Source of the DNA: Aquila chrysaetos chrysaetos
Taxonomy: Eukaryota; Chordata; Aves; Accipitriformes; Accipitridae
DNA: 64,000 nucleotides
Reading direction: 5' to 3'
Assembly (NCBI RefSeq): GCF_900496995.4
Contig: NC_044004.1
Coordinates: forward strand, 53,970,224-54,034,223
The position numbers were made by a program, and so were the translations under genes. The notes under the pieces are model-generated. The model was given only the letters and a program-made list of their open reading frames with translations, did no database searches and had not been told where the DNA came from. This document shows, one piece after another, positions 43,130-54,500 of the stretch; position 1 is the stretch's first letter; each line of letters opens with the position of its first letter.

Positions 43130-43390
43130 GGGAGAGCCGCTGAGCGAGCACGTTGCGCGGCCGCGCTGGCAGGCTGCGGGTCTGGCGTATGAGACGGCAC
43201 GGGCTGAGCGTTCCTCGGCATGGCACAGCCGGAGAGCCCGAGGGCCGGCAGGCAGCCCTGCACCCCCAGCGCGTGGGATTGGGATGGCGCAGGATGGGAT
43301 GGTGCTGCTGGGATGGGATGGTGCTGCCCTCGGCAGCGCACAGGCCCCCGTATCGCCTCCATCCCGGGCAGGATGAGCTCCTCAGCCCGG
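43130..43390. promoter_or_regulatory. CpG-dense patch between the two gene tails
   Basis: Roughly two dozen CpG dinucleotides fall in about 250 bp, including gcgcggccgcgc around 43155-43166. This contrasts with the CpG-poor surroundings. It resembles a small CpG island, but no TATA box, start site or downstream exon is visible, so a promoter role is only a possibility. Confidence 0.35.
43292..43328 (+). repeat. 19-bp tandem duplication
   Basis: The unit ggatgggatggtgctgctg at 43292-43310 is followed directly by a near-identical copy at 43311-43328. It lies inside the CpG-dense patch. Confidence 0.8.
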
Positions 43391-44150
43391 GGCTGACCTG
43401 CTCACAAGGAGCTGGCTGTAGGAGACGACTTTTTCCCCACTGCCACCCCACACCTCAGGTGGGAGAAGCAGCTGCACGGCTGTGCTGGGGAATTGCCTCT
43501 TGCACCCCAAGAAATTTAATAGTGAGCACAACAGGGCTAAGGTGAGAAGCAACCACCATCTCTGACAGCGGGGAGCGGGTGCAAGAAGGGTGAACTTCAG
43601 TGTTCGGGCATTGTATGCACCTGGCTAAATCGGACATAAGCAGGTATTGCTGGACAAAATCACCTCGCCCAAGTGGCATTTAGTTTGCCTCCCAGGCATT
43701 TGCGACGAGCCCAGCGGGCTGCTCCCCTCTCTAACAAAAAGGCTGGATGCAGGGAGGGGAGCTGAGCTCAGCAGCTGAGGACACCTTTTCTTGCCTGTTG
43801 CTTTTCTCCACCTTTGACTGCGGCCACGAAATGCAAACCTGAGGAAAACTGTCTGGGGTGAATCCTCCTGTAGCTGCTGAGGTAAAACCCCATGGGGACG
43901 CACGAGGATTTACGAAGTGCAATGAAACAGCCTCCATGGGCACGTGCGTGTCATGAATGAATGGTATCTTATGAGGCAGACTACATCACAAGGAGTTCTT
44001 GTGTGCAGAAACCTTCCTTCTGAGCAGGTAATTTTTTTTTTAAAAAGCAACTAAATAAAAGGCTCCTCTTTCCTTCCAAACTTCCAGGAACTAAACAATT
44101 GAACACAAGGTAGTGGTGTATTTTTTTTTTCCAGTTGCTTATAAATATAA

Positions 44151-44156
44151 TTTATT
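44151..44156 (-). promoter_or_regulatory. UNC5C: Distal polyadenylation signal of UNC5C
   Basis: AATAAA on the minus strand is followed about 20 nt later by a genomic A10 run (plus-strand T10 at 44121-44130). That run could either mark the cleavage region or cause internal priming artefacts. Confidence 0.5.
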
Positions 44157-44573
44157 ACCTGTTTAAAAATTCTTTCTTACACTTTGTACATGTCAGGCTG
44201 ACAGAATAAATGCAGGCATTTACAAACAGAGGGAAGGAGAAAAAGGGAGGGGGATAAGAGGCACACTCAGAACTAGTAAACCACACCTCCACTGTACAGC
44301 AATACAAATAATGCAATGGCTAGCACTTCTCTGGTAGTAAGTCTTTAGAAAAGGAATTGCATAGAAGATACAGCAATAGGGAAATCAAAACCAAAATATT
44401 TATCCAGATCTGAATAGCAAAGAAAACAAATCCCATGAACCCTGGCACAGCTGAGACATGGGAAGAGGAGGGAGAAACGCGATACACCCTCTCGGCCCAA
44501 GTCGCACAGACGTTTCATTTCCTGCGGGCCCTCCTTCTTTGCTTTGGAAAGGTACCAAAGGTACCATCTTAAC

Positions 44574-44589
44574 TTTTTTTTTTTTTTTT
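44574..44589 (+). repeat. T16 tract
   Basis: A mononucleotide T run on the plus strand is an A run on the UNC5C transcript. Confidence 0.95.
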
Positions 44590-46667
44590 CCACTCTTCAA
44601 CATTAACAGACAGAACATGTGTTAGCAAAAAAGTCTACCACACAGATGTGCCAAAACAGTAATGCCAGGTAATGCCAAAACTTCTCTCTCTCAGTTGCGT
44701 TACTCACCCTGCTTCAAAGTAGGTTATTGGCTCACGGCTGGGGGGGTGTTTTTGCAAGGCGCCTTGCAAGACCTACGGGAGAAGAGTGTTTTGCTTCTCC
44801 TTCTTCCTAATTTTCTTTACTTTCCAGACTGATTTTGCTTTTTATTTGTATTGTTTAAGCTCCCAAATTTACTGGCAAGCCGTAGCAAGAGCCAGCTGGC
44901 AGCAGCCAAAGAAGCTCTTGGGGCCACGCAAGCTTTTCTCATCTAGGGGCTATTGTCCCACCAGCTGCAAGCCGGCAGCTGGAGACCAGAGTGCCAGTAC
45001 TCGGAGAGCCACCTCACCGCTGCGGGAGGGCTCTGCCCGATTACATCCCGCTTCTTCACAGGCATCCAGAAATTATGCGCATGCCATGGCATGGGTTGCT
45101 TTTGGAGAAAAGGGCAGGCCCGGGGTACAGCGCACATAGCAATTCATCTCTGTAAGCAGTCAAGGAGACTGAACCACTATTAAATACATTTAACCAGCAT
45201 CACAGAAAATGTGAAATACCTATTCAGTGATGGAGGTTTGTGGGAACTCTGGATTATCATTGCTTTTTTGTACAGGCAGAGCTTATCAAAGGACTTTCAG
45301 ATAAAGGGATTTTCAGATTTCAGGGAGCAGGTGTCAAGCTTTAAGGACAAGTAAGTAAACTAAATGCTCCTATTTCAAGCAAGGAGCTTGACCTACCAAA
45401 CTTGAGGGCTCATTTCTGCGGCTTTGGTTCAAGTCCAACTCTAATTCCTTGCCAGTTTTTACTCTGTTGGCTCTCGATGTACTGCCTATTTGACCTTGCA
45501 GTGATGATGCAGCACTGAATTTTGACCTTCACCTTCCCAAGCAAAAGTTGGTCATAAGAGGATGCTCACAACTAACATCAGAGCTAAAAGCCTCCAGCAG
45601 CAGTTGTCCTTTATTTTCTCCTGTCTGTCTGTATGTACATACACACATACACTTTGCATTTCTGTTAAATTCCCACTTCAAAGGATGTCCGAGATACATG
45701 CTTCAGCATTTAAAAATCTGCAGTGCAGCTCATTTTATGAACTCAAGGTTTCACACACAAGCTAGGAACGGACTGCGGTGGTGACCCCAAAGTCAATACC
45801 TCATTGGAGTCTTCGTAGGAAAAGGGCCAAAGGTTTGGTTTCCATTCACAAACCACTCGCATCTTTGCACCGCCTGATATTAAGCAAGCCAGCCTGCAAA
45901 CAATTAGTTACTTCGTGGCCAGACAAGAGCCAGAGTAATACCTGAAAAGACTTCTGAACACTTAGTAAGATAGTTTGCAAAGTGCCCTGGACATGAGATT
46001 AAAAAAAACCCCCAACCTCAACAGTATCATCTTGTTTAAAATTAACCTCAGAGATGTGGTAACTACTTGGCTAGAGCATACAATGGTCTAAAGGCCCCCC
46101 CACCCCTCCCTTCCCCAAACCCCCACCCCCCAAAACAAGAAGAAAAGGAGAACCAAAAAGAAACTATTGTAGGTAGCAATACAAGACATTAGGACACTGT
46201 CCACAATGACGGACTTACAGCATGTAAATACATTTATTCTATATGTAATCAACAGAAATAGCAAGAAACCCAAGGAACAGACATGTTTTTCTCTGTGGGC
46301 ATCCCAGACTCCAACATGTCTCATGAGTGTCTGCATTTCTGCCAGTGATATGGAAAAAAAAGAATCTCGGTCTCCCATGGAAGCAATTCTTGACTGAAGA
46401 GACCCTCACTGCCTCAAAACTTTCGTGATTCAGTAAAACAGCACTTAGGTCTTGCACTGTTTAGGGAGATACAATGGATCAGCTGTGATCAGAAAATTCA
46501 GAAAAAACCCAACCAAACCCCAAACTTACCCTATACACTGACAGCCACCTTTACAAGAACACAACACAAGAAGAACTGAAGAAAAACTCAGGTGAAAAGG
46601 ACTGCCTCCGATAGTGTTTCTTACTTGGAAATGAGAGGTTTTCCTTGAAGTCAGTAGATATTTCATA

Positions 46668-46698
46668 TATATTTATATAATATATATATTATTTATAG
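46668..46698 (+). repeat. AT-rich near-palindrome
   Basis: The stretch atatatatttatataatata and its continuation can fold on itself. It lies in the probable UNC5C 3' UTR. Confidence 0.6.
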
Positions 46699-49600
46699 CG
46701 CTAGCAATCAACATGTAATGAAGAGATGGTGTGAAGAGCAGCAAAACTGCTGCAGCACGTAGCCGAAGGTGGACAACTAAAAGGATAAGCATTTCAAAAA
46801 GTAGTAATAACTGGAGGATAAGAAGCCTGCAGCCATTTTTTTTTTTTTAAAAGCAGATGTGCTTACCTGACATAAAATGTTACAACAACTTTTAAGAGTC
46901 GGTTCTGTCTGCCAAACTTATTTGCCATTTTCAAGAGCTGACCCACGGGAAAGCCTTTTCCCGAGCGATGTTTCTCGCCGTGGCGGCGGCAGCATGTTGG
47001 AGCAAGGGCTCAGCCCCACGAGATGGCACTGTGTCCACGCAAGCCAGGCGGAGGGACTGCTGCTGGTTTTTCTCCCACCAAAAATGATATTCCCGAGCAG
47101 ATCTGGCCACCCTTGCTTCCCACCCTCCCTCCTTGGGGCAGCAGGATGGGGGATGCCGAGGGATGCGTACCACCAGCCTGTGCCAGAGCCCTCTCCCCAG
47201 CCACGCACCCTGCCACTGCTGCACCCCTTGGAAAACAGAAAAAAAACTGAGCAAAATTAATGCAGGGGGAGTGTCATGTGAGGTGGGAGCTGTCATTAGT
47301 AGCGGTGGCAAAGCACGAGTGCGGAGCTGCTGGGATGAGGTGTAGCTCTGTGGAGGAAACTTCCCCGTGCCCGGCAGTCCCTGCTTCTCCCTGCCCTGTC
47401 AGGGCTGAGGCAGCTGGCATGGTGCCGCACTGGGACCCTGCAAAGGCTGACGGAGCAGGGCCTGGAGAAATCGTCCAGCCCGTGCTTGGAGCAGGCGAGG
47501 GGTTTCTGAGCAGTTGGGGTGGAAGAAGAGCAGCTCCACCTCCCAGCGACAGCGATGCCGCTGCCCTAGCTGGCAGTGATGTTCTTGACCTCCATCCACC
47601 TCTGTGGATGCTCCTCTTAATCAGAGCATGCCCTTTCCTCTCAATAAATCCCCTTTACAGTGACACTGTAAAAGGAAAATGACCCAGAATACTTTAAGAA
47701 AGATGCTCATCTGTTTTTCTTGAGGGAGGCATCGGGGGGGTAGGTCAGAGAGCTGTCAAAAGGAGCGTCAACTCATAGTGATACAGATAACTATGAGACA
47801 CTTTCTGGCAAGGCCCCAGTGAGAAGGGTGCACACGCTGTCCAAAAAAGCAAAAGCTGAGAGCTGGGAGTCCCAGTGAGCCTGGGCATCGGCTAACGAAG
47901 ACTGAGCTGAAAAGGGGAAGGGGCCAAAGGACAGTTCAGCTCATGCACCCGCCTTGGAAGAGGAATCACGCAGGAAGGGTGAAGAAGCATGAACTAAATA
48001 CAACTGGTTACACCTGAAGATGGCAGAGGAGGGAGAAAAGCTGAGCCCTATCTTTTAAGAGCCATTTTAGAGCTCCAAGGTGAGTAAAAAAACATAGGGA
48101 AAGGGCAGAGCTGGTTGCCCCAGTCAAAGCCTCCTGAAGCTGAAAGCAAGATTTCCATTAGCATTGCAATGGGCTGCATCAGATGCCCAAGGTGAAAAAG
48201 AAGATGGTTTATTGTTGAAAGGATGCCCTTGGCATCTCGATAGTAAGAGAAGGTGGGGTCTATGTGGCAAAATGAAGACAGATGTTGAAAGTTAAAATGT
48301 ATGTCCTCTGGTCTCTGGTTTTGACTGAAATGCTGGTTTGCAAACTGCCGGGTTACCTCTTACGAGGAAGGGAGCGCTTTGTGATTGCTGCCCAGTGGTC
48401 AGTCAAAACCCTGCTCGTGTCAGGGAGCTGAGAAATTAAAAACAAAAAGTCCCAAGCCTATGAAAATGTCAAATGGGAAAAAGGTCAGATGAAATTTTCC
48501 TTTCATTTTGACCAATGACATTTTCAAAGTTACCTTTAAAGGTGCAATCTGGAAAGCCTTGGGGGAAAACAAAACCAAAAAACACAAAAGAAAACAAGCC
48601 AACTCTGTTCTCGGGAAGCACACGGAATGGGAATACGTGCATGGGCAGGGGCATGCATGCATGCACGACAGCAATAACCAGGGCCTGGCTGGAAACCTGG
48701 AGTAGCCAGGCTGGGGAAGAAAGCCTTTTTTGCACCAGAAGTAGAGAACAGACAAACCTGGCAGTAAAACTACTGCGGTCCTATGTGCTGTCATGTACCA
48801 AAGAGTCAGTCTTTTCACTGAGCAGAAAATAAAATAACATTCGCAGTGACAACCGAAAAAGCAAGAGTTCGCTCCTTTTGTCAAGTTCCCACTTCACCTG
48901 TTTGTGGTGGCCAAGAGGGACATGGCTGAGAGGGACAAACGTCCCCCTGGTCAGCCAGCGAGGACCTGCACCGCCCTGCCCAGGTGCCGGCGGCAGAGGG
49001 AGTGCTGAGAAGGCAGCAAACCGCAGTACACGGGATTTCGACTTCACCGCTCCATTGCCCTACACTGGCCTATGCAGCAGAGGCTTCCCTGGCTGCAGCA
49101 AGCCTGGGAATACCTGCGGAGAGCCACAGAGTCCACCTCACCCAGAAATGTCCCAGCAGAGGACTCCCAGTAGCCCTGACCACCACAAACGTTATGGGAC
49201 ACAGTGGGTTTCAGTAAGAGCAAGTACCTGCAGCTCCGCGGGAAGCTAACTGGAGCTGCTGGCTCTCAGACCACTTCAAAGCAACGCAAGACATACGGAG
49301 GCCCACCTTGGATGCACACATCAGGTGGTCAATGTCAGTGCCTCCACATGCTTACACCCGTGCTCCTGAACCAGTGGTCTACGTGTATTTGGACTGGGAG
49401 GCTGTCAGTGGTTCACAGCCGCTGTCACTTGGGACAGGATTACTTCTTGGAGCAACCTGGAGGCACCAAGGTGGTGCAAAACATCCTAGGGAGAGGTGCT
49501 GGGTTGCAACCTTTGCAGGTGCAGATCAGTTACTTCAGCGGAGCGTCACCAGTTTATACCACCTTTGCATCGGGCACGAGGCACAGCAATGCTAACATGA

Positions 49601-49781
49601 GGTGAGCAACCTGTGTGGGCTAGCAGAGGACTTTGGAGGAGGAGTACGATGGCTGGAGAAGGGAAGGACAGACAGCATATCGAGGGACATGTCCTAAAAG
49701 ACCTTCAGGAAGGGGACAACAGGTTCCATAAAAACAGGAATAATTCTGCTGTTGACAAAATTAGAAATGAAGTAATAATGG

Positions 49782-49784
<3 letters not shown>

Positions 49785-49827
<43 letters not shown>

Positions 49828-49828
49828 T
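49785..49828 (+). repeat. TAA microsatellite
   Basis: About 14 trinucleotide units run without interruption. It reads as TTA on the UNC5C transcript strand and sits about 0.95 kb after the UNC5C stop. Confidence 0.95.
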
Positions 49829-50156
49829 ATAGTCCTTGCACTAGATACTAATTAGTAAATAATTATCATAGCAACTTCTCTTTTTTATTTTTTTCTGGGT
49901 TTCTTTTTCTTCCCCAAACCACTCTGAATTGCATATCCGGCCCCCTCGTATTGCAAAGGGGTGGAAAGGGTGTTGTTACATTGTGAATTGAAAATTAACT
50001 CCGATCCTAAATTCCCTACTGTCCTACAGCTATTCTCCACACAGGCTCAGTGGGACTTGATCGGGGAAGGAAGGGGACGTTACGTGTGTTCCTGCTTAGC
50101 ACCCAGAGTACCTGCTTTCCAGATGCACACCTCTTAAGCTCTGATTTTCTTGTTGT

Positions 50157-50157
<1 letters not shown>

Positions 50158-50187
<30 letters not shown>
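50158..50187 (+). repeat. T30 tract
   Basis: A mononucleotide T run is an A30 stretch in the UNC5C 3' UTR on the transcript strand. Confidence 0.95.
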
Positions 50188-50191
<4 letters not shown>

Positions 50192-50772
50192 GTAGGTCTA
50201 GGAAACAGAACAATGACAGGAGGATCATTGTGAGACAATTGATGTGCAGAATTGTAGCCAAAATCTGAATTCACCAGAAACCAATAAGCTGAAATAGCCA
50301 CAACCAACTGTCCATAGCTTTGTCTAGAATGGCTTTAAACAAAAAATATAAAGAGCCATGGACAGTCTCCTTACCCCTGTCCAGAATTTGATGTAAACAA
50401 CATCCATAGAAACTGGGATTGTTAAGAAAGTTTATCCATATATCTGGATAGCAATAAAAAGCGTTTCCTAGGAAACTGTAAAATCCTGTACCAAGCAGTG
50501 TACAGCCAAGCCGAGAGGAACATTAGGTTGATTTATATTTTCAAGGTACAAGTTTGCATGATTTCTTTTAGATCCTGTGATAATGTACAAGGAGCGCATG
50601 TGTGAAGGTCAGGGCTGGTTTTTTTTTGTTGTTGTTGTTTGTTTGCTTGCTTTCTTCTCCGAAATGTCTCTTGTGTAACTCATTGGTCTGGGTTTTCATT
50701 TCAATTCTCGTTTGTAATAACAGGGCATTACCGCTCCCTGCGTCTGTCCTTCCTGTTCACGCCAAGGCTGTA

Positions 50773-50938
50773 TCAGTAATTTCCTTCTGCTGCCAAAGAA
50801 ACAATGGTTTCGTGTCTTCCCATTTCTTCAAGAACTGCCGCCAGCGTGCTCAGGTTGCCGTCAGGGAAATTCTGGGCTTCCCAGAGATCCAGGATCACCC
50901 CGGTGGGACTTGATTTCGTAGCAAAATAATTTAGGTAC
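50773..50938 (-). CDS. UNC5C: UNC5C terminal coding exon (end of death domain and stop)
   Basis: The acceptor is gcttgttgcag|GTACCT and the stop is at 50775-50773. After completing Arg, 54 residues follow, from [20 protein letters not shown] to [12 protein letters not shown]. The exon encodes the last death-domain helices. The preceding intron is only 233 bp. Confidence 0.97.
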
Positions 50939-51552
50939 CTGCAACAAGCCAAATGGAAACTCATTTTTTTGAGCTGCGTGAAGGCTACCTGAATTTATAT
51001 AATTTCAGCCCATCCCCATTGCTGGTGCCGGCAAGGTGCTCATCTCCTGTGCGGTCAGTCTGACCAGTCCGTAGACACATCTGCTGTCACTCATCTTCAC
51101 CAAGACCCTTTTGCACATACCTCCCTGGGGGGGACTTTGCTGCCCGACAACGCATAGGCAGCCTCGCTTACCTGTCCAGTTTCAGCTTGTGGGCCAGCAT
51201 CCGCCAGTCATGGCCCCTGGTCTGGGGTGCATCCAGGCTGCTGCACAGCTTCTGCCTTATTGGGAGGGGGATGCTGAAAGCGCTGGGCCCTACTATGGTG
51301 GTGATGGTGCCTGCTGAGTCCATAGGAGGATAATCAATGCCAGTAGGTTCCTGAGGTTGGAAAGAAAGCAAGGAAAAAAAAAAAAAAAAAATACAGCAGT
51401 TTTGTTACCGAGTGCAGAGATGATTGTAGAAGTGTATCCTCTGAGACTCAGTGCTTTTACTTGCATTAGAGGGAGAGCAGCCCTCTGCTAATCAAGCGTT
51501 TATGTTAATCAGCTGAAAAAGAAATATTTATAACTGATTTTTGGGTAGACAG

Positions 51553-51586
<34 letters not shown>

Positions 51587-54500
51587 CTTTAAGGGTGAAG
51601 GTTACTTATGGCTGGACAAAATTGAGCCCAGCTTAATTAATCACTTACCTACTGGAAATAATGAAAGACCAGGCACTTTGACACATTTCAGAGCAAATTG
51701 CTACTAGTAGGGCAGAACAGGGCTTTTCCAGCTTGGCTAGCAGGAGCCCCTTCCCAGAAGCCTCCCAAGCCCCCCACCCCACATGCAGCCAGCGCTGGGC
51801 TCACGCTGCTGACATCCCTTTGGCAGCACCCATACTCTCTGAAGCCTCCGATGCTGGGCAGACCACGGAAGGTTGGTTAATACCGCCCCAGGCACAAGCT
51901 GATCCCTCATTTTCATGCGGCTTTAACTCTGTGCTGGAGACACATGGAGCGTGTGTGCTCAAGGGGTGGCAGTCGCCCTGCTCCCCATGACCAGCACTGC
52001 ACTCAAAGGCAGTGGCAGCAGTGTTTCAAGGGGAAAGTCACCTCCAAAGCCAGCCTGTCCCCCGTGGGTACAGGGTTGATGCTCTCTGATGTGGTCCTCC
52101 CAGCTCGGAGGCTCCCCATGACACAGCTGTAATGTGGCCCCACTGGGAATAACAAGAGATTGGCTCTTCTGGGCAAGGATTTTATCTCTTTCTTGGCCTG
52201 GAAGGATTTAGCACGCACAGGTAGGTAGAAAGAGGGGCTCGGTAGCTGGTAGGACAAGGGTATGGTCAATTTGGATGGTTGGGTTTGCTTAGGAACAACG
52301 AGGTGCTGCAGGGCTCAGTTACGCGCGTGTCCTCGTTTCAGCTGGGATAGAGTTAATTGTCGTCCTAGTAGCTGGTACAGTGTTATGTTTTGGGTTCAGT
52401 AGGAGAAGAGTGTTGATAACACACCGACATTTTCAGTTGTTGCTAAGTAATGTTTAGACCAAGTCAAGGATTTTCCAGCTTCTCATGCAAGAAGGCTGGA
52501 GGGGCACAAGAAGTTGGGAGGGGACACAGCCAGGGCAGCTGACCCGAACTGTCCAAAGGGTATTCCATACCATGTGATGTCATGCCCAGTATATAAACTG
52601 GGGGGAGTGGGGTTGGGGGGCAGCTCGGGAACTAACTGGGCACTGGTTGGTGCGTGGTGGGCAATTACATTGTGCATCACTTGTTTTGTATATTCCAACC
52701 CTTTTATTATTATTGTCATTTTATTATTGTTATTATCATTATTAGTTTTTTCCTTTCTGTTCCACTAAACTGTTCTTATCTCAACCCACAAGTTTTACCT
52801 TTTTTTTCCCTGATTCTCTCCCCCATCCCACTGGGTGGGAGGGGAGTGAGCGAGTGTCTGCATGGTGCTTAGTTACCAGCTGGGGTTAAACCACGACAGC
52901 GCAGTCTGTGGTTTCCCCCCCAAAAATGTATGCAGAGATGGAAAGGGGAGAGCCAGTATCTGTGAGCAATGAACAGAATTAAGCCTCTTTTGACTCCACT
53001 CATTTATCCACAACAATTAATTCTCTTCCACTCTATAAATATGCCTTTTTTTGCTTTTTTTTTTTTTTTTTTTTTTTTAAATGGCATTTTAGGCAATCAG
53101 TGAAATTTCTAACCAAGGAAGGTTTACACCACACTGTAATGTCCTCGGTGAACATGCCCAAAGCAGTGCCAAATGCGGCATCCCTACCTGGGCACCAAGG
53201 CCCTGCATCACAGACCGTCCACCCCAACCCCACCGCTTCAGGCAATGAGCTACTGTCCTCTAACTGCCTGGAAGCGGCTGTAGAGTGGTGACTGGTGGCA
53301 TCGCAGACACATGACCTTCCCTTTTTAGTCTGGGCCAAGGGACACAAGCGACACATTGAAGCAGTGCTGCCCTGGCTCTCCAGGTTACCTGCTGCCCCAG
53401 GTGCATCAGGATGGGTGCAGAGGGAGCCCAACTATCCGCTGTGGTGCCCTGGGGCTCTTTTGGGTGAGTACTGACAGCATAAGATAAAAAGGGGGCTTCA
53501 AAAACAAACAGTGGGAGACCTTTATCTCATTCTTCCTCTTGCCTCGTGAATTTGCATGTTTTGGCACTCATTGCACTTGTATTTTTGAAATCCCAGTGGA
53601 AGACACTGTATAAAGCCAGAATAAGACAGTTTAATCTGCAGAAGTTTTACATCCTTTACAGGGGAGAAAAAAGAAAGCCCATAAAGGGAGGATGCAGGAA
53701 ACCGTGTTACTGTATTTTTACCACAGGGTGACAGAGGTAGAGATGCAGAAGAAAGGCACCAGCATGGTCCTGTAATGCCTAACCACTAGCTGCCTGCCTC
53801 CCCCACAAGAATGGAATAATGTGCACAATTTGAAATCACCAGGAGCAAACCAAACCAGACACTATCTCAAAGCAGGGACCAAAACTCACCCTTACATGAC
53901 CTAGTTAGTCACCAGAGGAAAGTGTGAGGAACCACAGCTAAGGTTTCCTGATGCCTGGTCTGGTGTCTTTATCACAACAACCCCTTCCTCTTACACCTCT
54001 AGAGGCATACACATTGGTTTCCAGGTTGCTGTTATTGCATTTCCAGGTAACTTCTGTCATCAAACCAGCTGAGTTTTAGGGTTTTTTTTGTAGTAACAAA
54101 GTTGACACAACCCTGTATGCCAGCCCTTAGCAGCCCAAGGTCCTCCTGCCCCTCACTTGGGCTCAGGAACATCACTCCATGTCAACCAGGAGGAGCAATT
54201 TTGCAGTAGGCAGCCTTGATAGCAGCAGTATTATTCCCTCCCTCTATTCATCCCTGATGGATGGGATCACAGCACAAGACAAGAATATTATCCTGTTCCC
54301 TCTGAATCCATTACCAGGCCCTATTACGCACAAGCAGCTGAAGATGATTATAGTGTATACTTGCATTTCATTAAAGTTACTCTCAGTTCTTTCTTTTCTC
54401 TGCGAGGTTAAATTAGAGATTACCTCAATGCAGCACTTATTACAATAATTGTTTATGATACTTGTTTTACCATCTGTCTTTAATGCTGTGTAGTCCCCAG

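Larger units (their letters stand above)
40581..44129. other. Gap between the convergent BMPR1B and UNC5C 3' ends
   Basis: About 3.5 kb separates the inferred distal poly(A) regions of the two genes. It contains an uncharacterised open frame at 41859-42188, a CpG-dense patch at about 43130-43390 with a NotI-type octamer and a 19-bp tandem duplication, and otherwise unremarkable sequence. No conserved coding exon is recognised. Confidence 0.6.
44130..50772 (-). other. UNC5C: UNC5C 3' UTR (probable extent)
   Basis: Minus-strand sequence after the stop runs to an AATAAA at 44156-44151, the most distal good signal before the intergenic gap, which would give a 3' UTR of about 6.6 kb. As I recall, mammalian UNC5C also has a very long 3' UTR. 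It contains a trinucleotide repeat (49785-49828), A tracts on the transcript strand (50187-50158 and 44589-44574) and an AT-rich near-palindrome at about 46668-46698. Other AATAAA hexamers on this strand (near 48209, 46232, 45609 and 44840) are possible earlier sites. GC-rich open frames here have no support as exons. Confidence 0.6.

Noticed and set aside
49785..49828. Tandem repeat considered as a CRISPR-like or coding repeat
   Set aside because: It is a plain trinucleotide microsatellite with no spacers, in vertebrate sequence.
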